From Anaerolineae bacterium (lineage in GTDB: Bacteria > Chloroflexota > Anaerolineae > Promineifilales > Promineifilaceae): a DNA stretch of 64,000 nt. The notes under the pieces are model-generated. The model worked only from the letters and a program-made list of their open reading frames with translations. It was not told the origin of the DNA and ran no database searches. Where the stretch lies: contig JAHDWK010000003.1 in the NCBI GenBank assembly GCA_023382655.1, positions 62,001-126,000 on the forward strand, written 5' to 3'. Positions 60,434-64,000 of the stretch are shown piece after piece. Within the stretch, counting starts at the first letter, position 1. Every line of letters begins with the position of its first letter. A program made the translations under genes and the position numbers.

Positions 60434-60470
60434 GGGTCACGTATCACGGGTCACGCATCACGGGTCACGC
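60434..60470. repeat. 7-base repeat array
   Basis: Alternating GGGTCAC and GTATCAC/GCATCAC units, about five. Confidence 0.85.
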
Positions 60471-60546
60471 CTCCCCATTCCCATGACATCCATCACGCCA
60501 AAGCCTGCCTAAATTCACTCACCCAACCCCACCTGAAAAGATAATA

Positions 60547-60560
60547 TAAGGTCAGCCTTA
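60547..60560. promoter_or_regulatory. Candidate DtxR-type operator/promoter of the feo operon
   Basis: TAAGGTCAGCCTTA, an interrupted palindrome resembling the AGGTnAGnCT core of DtxR/MntR boxes, with AT-rich ATAATATAAG just before it that could be the -10. It lies 99 bases upstream of a DtxR-family gene. Confidence 0.45.
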
Positions 60561-60589
60561 AACCTGGGTTTGGGGCGGCGTTTAGAAAC

Positions 60590-60655
60590 GGCGTGAGGCG
60601 TGATACGTGATGCGTGACCGGAGCGGCATCACGTATCACGCCTCACGCATCACGG
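60590..60655. repeat. Inverted 7-base array just before the dtxR start
   Basis: Left arm 60592-60613 and right arm 60626-60647 are perfectly complementary over 22 bases, built of GCGTGAT-like units. It replaces any ribosome binding site within 12 bases of the ATG. Confidence 0.88.
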
Positions 60656-60658
60656 ACT

Positions 60659-61354
60659 ATGAAACACGATTCGTTCAACGAAAGCGCGGAGATGTATTTG
60701 AAAACGGTCAGCGAACTGGCCGATGGCGATGAGCCGATCTCCATTGCCGCCATTGCCGGGCGGCTGGGCATTTCCTCCGTCTCGGCCACGGAGATGGTGC
60801 ATCGCCTGAAGGATCGCGGGCTGCTGGAACACACACCGTACAAAGGGGTGCATCTCACGGCCAAGGGGCAGCGCAAAGCCAATGCCCTTATCCGCGCCCA
60901 TCATTTGTGGGAAGTGTTGCTGGTGGAGCGGCTGCACATCCCCTGGGCGCAGGCGCACGACTATGCCTGCCGGTTGGAACATGCCACGGACACGGCCGTG
61001 ACCGAAGCGCTGGCTGCCTACCTGAACCACCCTGCTGCCTGCCCCCACGGCAACCCCATCCCCACCGCCGACGGGGCCATCGCCCCGCCCGCTGACCAAC
61101 CCTTAACAGAACTGACGCCGGGACAGAGCGGCGTCATCAGCCGCATTGCCCCGGAGAGTGCGCTGTTGTTTGAGTATCTGGCGGCGCGGGGATTGGTGCC
61201 GGGCACGGCCGTGAGCATCGAAGAAATCGCCCCGTTCAACGGCCCGCTCATGGTGGCCTGCGGCGAGGCCATTCACCCCCTGGGGCAGGAAGCAGCGGGG
61301 CATATTTTTGTGGAGAGACAGACATCCGATTTTTTGGAAAAATCGGATGTCTAA
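60659..61354 (+). CDS. DtxR/MntR-family metal-dependent repressor
   Basis: A 231-residue metalloregulator. The winged helix-turn-helix is at about 1-70 (ISIAAIAGRLGISSVSATEMVHRLKDRG), the dimerisation and metal domain at about 71-140 with His residues in the LIRAHHLWE and RLEHATDT segments, and a C-terminal SH3/FeoA-like domain at about 155-226. When bound to Fe(II) or Mn(II) it should repress iron-import genes. It heads a dtxR-feoA-feoB-feoC cluster. The ATG at 60659 gives the conserved MKHDSFNESAEMYLK start. A hairpin overlaps its stop. Confidence 0.92.
   Translation: MKHDSFNESAEMYLKTVSELADGDEPISIAAIAGRLGISSVSATEMVHRLKDRGLLEHTPYKGVHLTAKGQRKANALIRAHHLWEVLLVERLHIPWAQAHDYACRLEHATDTAVTEALAAYLNHPAACPHGNPIPTADGAIAPPADQPLTELTPGQSGVISRIAPESALLFEYLAARGLVPGTAVSIEEIAPFNGPLMVACGEAIHPLGQEAAGHIFVERQTSDFLEKSDV
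61319..61352 (+). terminator. Stem-loop at the end of dtxR
   Basis: AGACATCCGATTTTTT and GGAAAAATCGGATGTCT form a nearly perfect hairpin covering the last codons and the stop of the dtxR gene. Same family as 42663. No T-run; probably partial attenuation before feoA. Confidence 0.5.
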
Positions 61355-61367
61355 CGGAAACAGGTAT

Positions 61368-61592
61368 ATGACGACAACATTAGCCACCACTCCCACCGGC
61401 CAGAATGTACGGCTGGTGGGGATTCAAGCGGAAGAGAAGCTGGCGCGGCGGTTGAGGGCATTGGGCATGACGCCGGGCGTGGAATTGGCGATTTTGCAGA
61501 ATACGGGCAGCGCCCTGGTGCTGGCGGTGCGTGGCTCGCGCATTGCCCTGGGGCAGCCCATTGCCCACGATTTACTGGTGGAGCGTTTGTAG
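61368..61592 (+). CDS. feoA: Ferrous iron transport protein FeoA
   Basis: A 74-residue SH3-like FeoA protein. It has the ALGMTPGVELAILQ turn and the LVLAVRGSRIALGQPIAHDLLV beta-hairpin of the family. FeoA is a small cytoplasmic partner of FeoB. The ATG at 61368 gives the standard length; a longer frame reads back into the hairpin. Its TAG stop lies inside a GTAGTAGGCG palindrome. Confidence 0.92.
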   Translation: MTTTLATTPTGQNVRLVGIQAEEKLARRLRALGMTPGVELAILQNTGSALVLAVRGSRIALGQPIAHDLLVERL

Positions 61593-61635
61593 TAGGCGAT
61601 TTGTCGCCGTCAGAAGGCGATGAATCGCCTACTAC
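61589..61635. repeat. GTAGTAGGCGAT palindrome overlapping the feoA stop
   Basis: Arms at 61589-61600 and 61624-61635 are complementary. It contains the feoA stop and lies in the feoA-feoB spacer. Related to 31137-31170. Confidence 0.75.
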
Positions 61636-61642
61636 GAACCTT

Positions 61643-63886
61643 ATGCCCATGGATACGATGACCATTGCGCTGGCGGGCAACCCGAATGCGGGCAAGACGT
61701 CGCTTTTTAATGCGCTGACCGGCTTCCGGCAGCATGTGGGCAACTGGCCGGGCAAGACGGTGGAGAAGAAGAGCGGGCAGGTACGGCTAAACGGCCGTAC
61801 CCTTGAACTGATTGACCTGCCCGGCACGTACAACCTCACCCCCTTTTCCCCCGAAGAGGTGATCACCCGCACCTATTTGCTGGAAGAAAGGCCGGATATA
61901 GTCATCTGCGTCCTGGATGCGGCCAACCTGGAGCGCAACCTGTACCTGACGGTGCAGATTTTGGAGATGGGGCAGCCAGTGATCATTGCCCTGAACATGA
62001 TGGATGCGGCCCAGGCGCGGGGGTTACAGATTGACACCCAAACGCTCAGCGCCCGGTTGGGTGTGCCGGTGATCCCTACCGTCGCCAGCCGCGCCCAGGG
62101 GATGGAGGGATTGTTGCAGGCGGCAAATGGGGCAACCACGAGGGTTGCCCGTACAGGGGCGGAGTGGCGGTTGGATTACGGCCGTGACCTGGAAACGGAA
62201 ATCGCGCGGTTGTGCCAAATCATGTCCCAATACCCGACCATCGGCCAACAATACCCGGCGCGCTGGTTGGCGCTGAAGCTGCTGGAACAAGACCAGGAGT
62301 TACAAACCGTCCTGCTGCAAGTGCTCGGCGGCCCGGCGCTGCTGACCCACGCGCAAATGAGCCTGCACCAGTTGTCCCAGACCGTCGGCGAAGACGTGGA
62401 CGTACTGATTGCCGACCGGCGCTACACCTGGATTCACGGGCTGGTGCAGGAAACCGTGACGCAAACGCGCCCGCACAGCGCCAGCCTGTCTGACCGGCTG
62501 GATCGCCTCGTGATGCACCGCTGGTGGGGCATCCCCATCTTTCTGGCGCTGATGTGGGTGGTATTCAAAATCACCGCGGAAAGTTCCGCGCCATTGGTAG
62601 ATTGGATTGATGGGGTGGTGAATGGGCCGGTGGCGCGGTGGGGAGTGGTGGTGTTGACGGCCGTAGGCCTGCAAGAGACCTGGCTGGCTTCCCTCTTTGT
62701 GGATGGGCTGATTGCCGGCGTGGGCGGCGTGTTGGTCTTTATTCCCGTGTTGGTTTTCCTCTATCTGGCGCTGGCCGCGTTGGAGGATTCGGGTTACATG
62801 GCCCGCGCTGCCTTTGTGATGGACCGCTGGATGAGCCGTCTGGGGCTGCACGGCAAAAGTTTCCTGCCGATGTTAGTGGGCTTTGGGTGCAGTGTGCCCG
62901 CCATTTACGCCACGCGCACGTTGGAAAATGAAAAAGACCGCATCCTTACCGGGCTGTTGGTGCCGTTTATGAGCTGCGGGGCGCGGCTGCCGGTGTATGT
63001 TTTGTTTGCCGCGATCTTTTTCCCGCAACAGGCAGGGCTGGTCATTTTTGGGCTGTATCTGTTGGGTATTGTCACGGCCGTGCTGCTGGGCATTTTGCTT
63101 AAACACACCCTTTTTCACGGCCAGGAACAGTCCGGGCTGGTGATGGAACTGCCGCCCTACCGCCTGCCATCCTTGCGTGGCCTCTGGTTCCACACCTGGG
63201 CGCGGGTGCGCGCCTTTTTGCGCCACGCCGCCACCCTGATCTTGCTGGCCAGCCTGGTCATCTGGTTTTTGAAGGCGATACCGGTGCGGGGGGAGAGCGG
63301 GTTTGGGGACACGGCCACTTCGGCTGTGCTCAGTGCAGGCGTGCCGGACAGCCTCTTTGCCACCGTTTCGCAAACGCTCACGCCTGTCCTGGAACCGTTG
63401 GGATTTGGTAGCTGGCAGGCCAGCGGCGCGCTGCTCACCGGGCTGGTGGCCAAAGAAGTGGTCATCACTACCCTGGCGCAAACGTATGCCATTCCCGACG
63501 AAGCCGCCGACGAAGCGGCCCCCACCTTCCTGGAGGATGTGCTGTGGATTGGGCAAAGTTTTGTCCAGGCGATTATAGACACGCTCAAGACACTGCCGGG
63601 CATCCTGGGCATCAACCTGTTTGGCGAGGAGGCGGAACCGGAACCAACAGCACTGATGACGGCCATTCAACAAGAATTTACCCAGACCAGCAGCGGACAC
63701 GCGGCCGCGGCCGGGCTGGCCTTTATGGTATTTATCCTCATCTACACCCCCTGCGTCGTGGCCATTTCCGCCGAAAAGCAGGAGTTGGGCGCCCGCTGGA
63801 TGTGGCTCAGCATCGGCGGCCAACTACTGCTGGCCTGGCTGCTGGCGTGGCTGGTGTTTCAGGTGGGGAAGGTATTACTGGCGTAA
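61643..63886 (+). CDS. feoB: Ferrous iron transport GTPase FeoB
   Basis: A 747-residue Fe(II) importer. The N-terminal G domain has G1 GNPNAGKT at residues 12-19, G3 DLPGTYNLTPFSPEE near 62-76 and G4 in ALNMMDAAQ near 122. The helical GDI domain follows, then the membrane core with about 8-11 helices: the Gate motifs FLPMLVGFGCSVPAIYATRTLE and SCGARLPVYVLF are intact, including the Cys near residue 415 and 450. The C-terminal segment YTPCVVAI is as in the family. ATG 61643, 61649 or 61658 may start translation; none has a clear ribosome binding site. Confidence 0.95.
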   Translation: MPMDTMTIALAGNPNAGKTSLFNALTGFRQHVGNWPGKTVEKKSGQVRLNGRTLELIDLPGTYNLTPFSPEEVITRTYLLEERPDIVICVLDAANLERNLYLTVQILEMGQPVIIALNMMDAAQARGLQIDTQTLSARLGVPVIPTVASRAQGMEGLLQAANGATTRVARTGAEWRLDYGRDLETEIARLCQIMSQYPTIGQQYPARWLALKLLEQDQELQTVLLQVLGGPALLTHAQMSLHQLSQTVGEDVDVLIADRRYTWIHGLVQETVTQTRPHSASLSDRLDRLVMHRWWGIPIFLALMWVVFKITAESSAPLVDWIDGVVNGPVARWGVVVLTAVGLQETWLASLFVDGLIAGVGGVLVFIPVLVFLYLALAALEDSGYMARAAFVMDRWMSRLGLHGKSFLPMLVGFGCSVPAIYATRTLENEKDRILTGLLVPFMSCGARLPVYVLFAAIFFPQQAGLVIFGLYLLGIVTAVLLGILLKHTLFHGQEQSGLVMELPPYRLPSLRGLWFHTWARVRAFLRHAATLILLASLVIWFLKAIPVRGESGFGDTATSAVLSAGVPDSLFATVSQTLTPVLEPLGFGSWQASGALLTGLVAKEVVITTLAQTYAIPDEAADEAAPTFLEDVLWIGQSFVQAIIDTLKTLPGILGINLFGEEAEPEPTALMTAIQQEFTQTSSGHAAAAGLAFMVFILIYTPCVVAISAEKQELGARWMWLSIGGQLLLAWLLAWLVFQVGKVLLA

Positions 63887-63938
63887 TCCGTTATCGGTAA
63901 TCGGTTCACGGATTACGGCTCACGGGTTACGGTTCACC
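63886..63938. repeat. 7-base array between feoB and feoC-like gene
   Basis: Units TAATCCG, TTATCGG, TAATCGG, TTCACGG, ATTACGG, CTCACGG, GTTACGG, TTCACC fill the whole spacer up to the next ATG. Confidence 0.87.
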
Positions 63939-64000
63939 ATGTTACATCAAGTGCTTCACGAAATAGAACGGGCCACAGGCCCCATCACCATCCAGGAATT
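63939..64000 (+). CDS. feoC: FeoC-like winged-helix protein (partial, cut by right edge)
   Basis: Twenty codons are visible, reading MLHQVLHEIERATGPITIQE, which matches the first helix and turn of FeoC-type small helix-turn-helix regulators. It directly follows feoB. The remainder is outside the window, so the call rests on position and this short match. Confidence 0.55.
   Translation, partial: MLHQVLHEIERATGPITIQE

Larger units (their letters stand above)
5..63081. repeat. Highly iterated palindrome ACGGCCGT, about 128 copies
   Basis: The 8-base palindrome ACGGCCGT was counted by eye at about 128 places from base 5 to base 63081, roughly one per 500 bases on average. Many copies extend to CACGGCCGTG. 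It lies in genes and between them and in all three codon phases, where it encodes Thr-Ala-Val, Gly-Arg or Arg-Pro. Some stretches lack it, notably about 2.9-5.8 kb, 24.1-26.4 kb and 57.5-59.4 kb. The pattern resembles HIP1 of cyanobacteria; its function is unknown. Confidence 0.9.

Noticed and set aside
1-64000. tRNA or rRNA genes
   Set aside because: A visual search for the GTTCGAATC-type T-arm and for rRNA cores found none; a covariance-model scan could still detect a divergent one.

Overview
The window looks like a stretch of chromosome from a member of the Chloroflexota, most likely an uncultured Anaerolineae-type filamentous bacterium. This is an inference from the gene mix: many GT39/YfhO-type membrane glycosyltransferases, a kinesin-light-chain-type TPR STAND ATPase, V4R and DtxR/Feo proteins, and abundant short tandem repeats. 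No rRNA, tRNA, CRISPR array or complete insertion sequence was seen.

Layout. 0-3 kb: thiD (cut by the left edge), a phosphofructokinase and NADP-type isocitrate dehydrogenase. 3-5.3 kb: two secreted repeat proteins. 5.4-16.8 kb: an AT-richer envelope-glycan cluster: an AlkP-fold hydrolase, flippase, methyltransferase, two GT2 enzymes and a GT39 in one minus-strand operon, then a divergent sulfatase-like enzyme and a secreted 14-repeat propeller protein. 16.8-26.7 kb: a glycosyltransferase remnant, zinc-ribbon protein, orphan histidine kinase, GHL10-type hydrolase, the yebC-ruvC-ruvA operon, a GT8-like enzyme, a GH1 glucosidase, a V4R protein and a response regulator with a degenerate GGDEF domain. 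26.8-31.1 kb: a YfhO-flippase fusion of 1423 residues. 31-38.5 kb: ECF sigma factor with putative anti-sigma factor, serine hydrolase, epimerase, orphan BrnA-like antitoxin, PD-(D/E)xK-like protein and a VOC protein. 38.5-54.5 kb: GT39, a PIN toxin-antitoxin pair, pheST, an acyltransferase, lipases, GT4, a secreted glycosidase, an IMPACT protein, a second GT39 and an RlmL-like methylase. 54.7-64 kb: two iron loci (FbpBC-type ABC transporter; dtxR-feoA-feoB-feoC) separated by an EAD/NB-ARC/TPR STAND protein and a 590-base repeat-filled intergenic region.

Three signals stand out. First, pheST is preceded by a promoter, a Phe-rich leader peptide (five Phe codons out of six consecutive) and a strong terminator whose left arm can instead pair with the leader: a textbook-like phenylalanine attenuator outside the Proteobacteria. 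Second, the palindrome ACGGCCGT occurs about 128 times by hand count (about one per 500 bases, against one or two expected), in all codon phases, like the HIP1 element of cyanobacteria. Third, more than twenty arrays of 7- or 8-base tandem repeats occur between genes and also in frame inside surface-glycan genes, always at loops or domain linkers; two GT39 paralogues carry different arrays in the same loop.

Functionally the window combines housekeeping genes (glycolysis, TCA cycle, Holliday-junction resolution, Phe-tRNA synthesis) with heavy investment in cell-surface polysaccharide building and extracellular carbohydrate processing, iron uptake, and a candidate NLR-like conflict gene.
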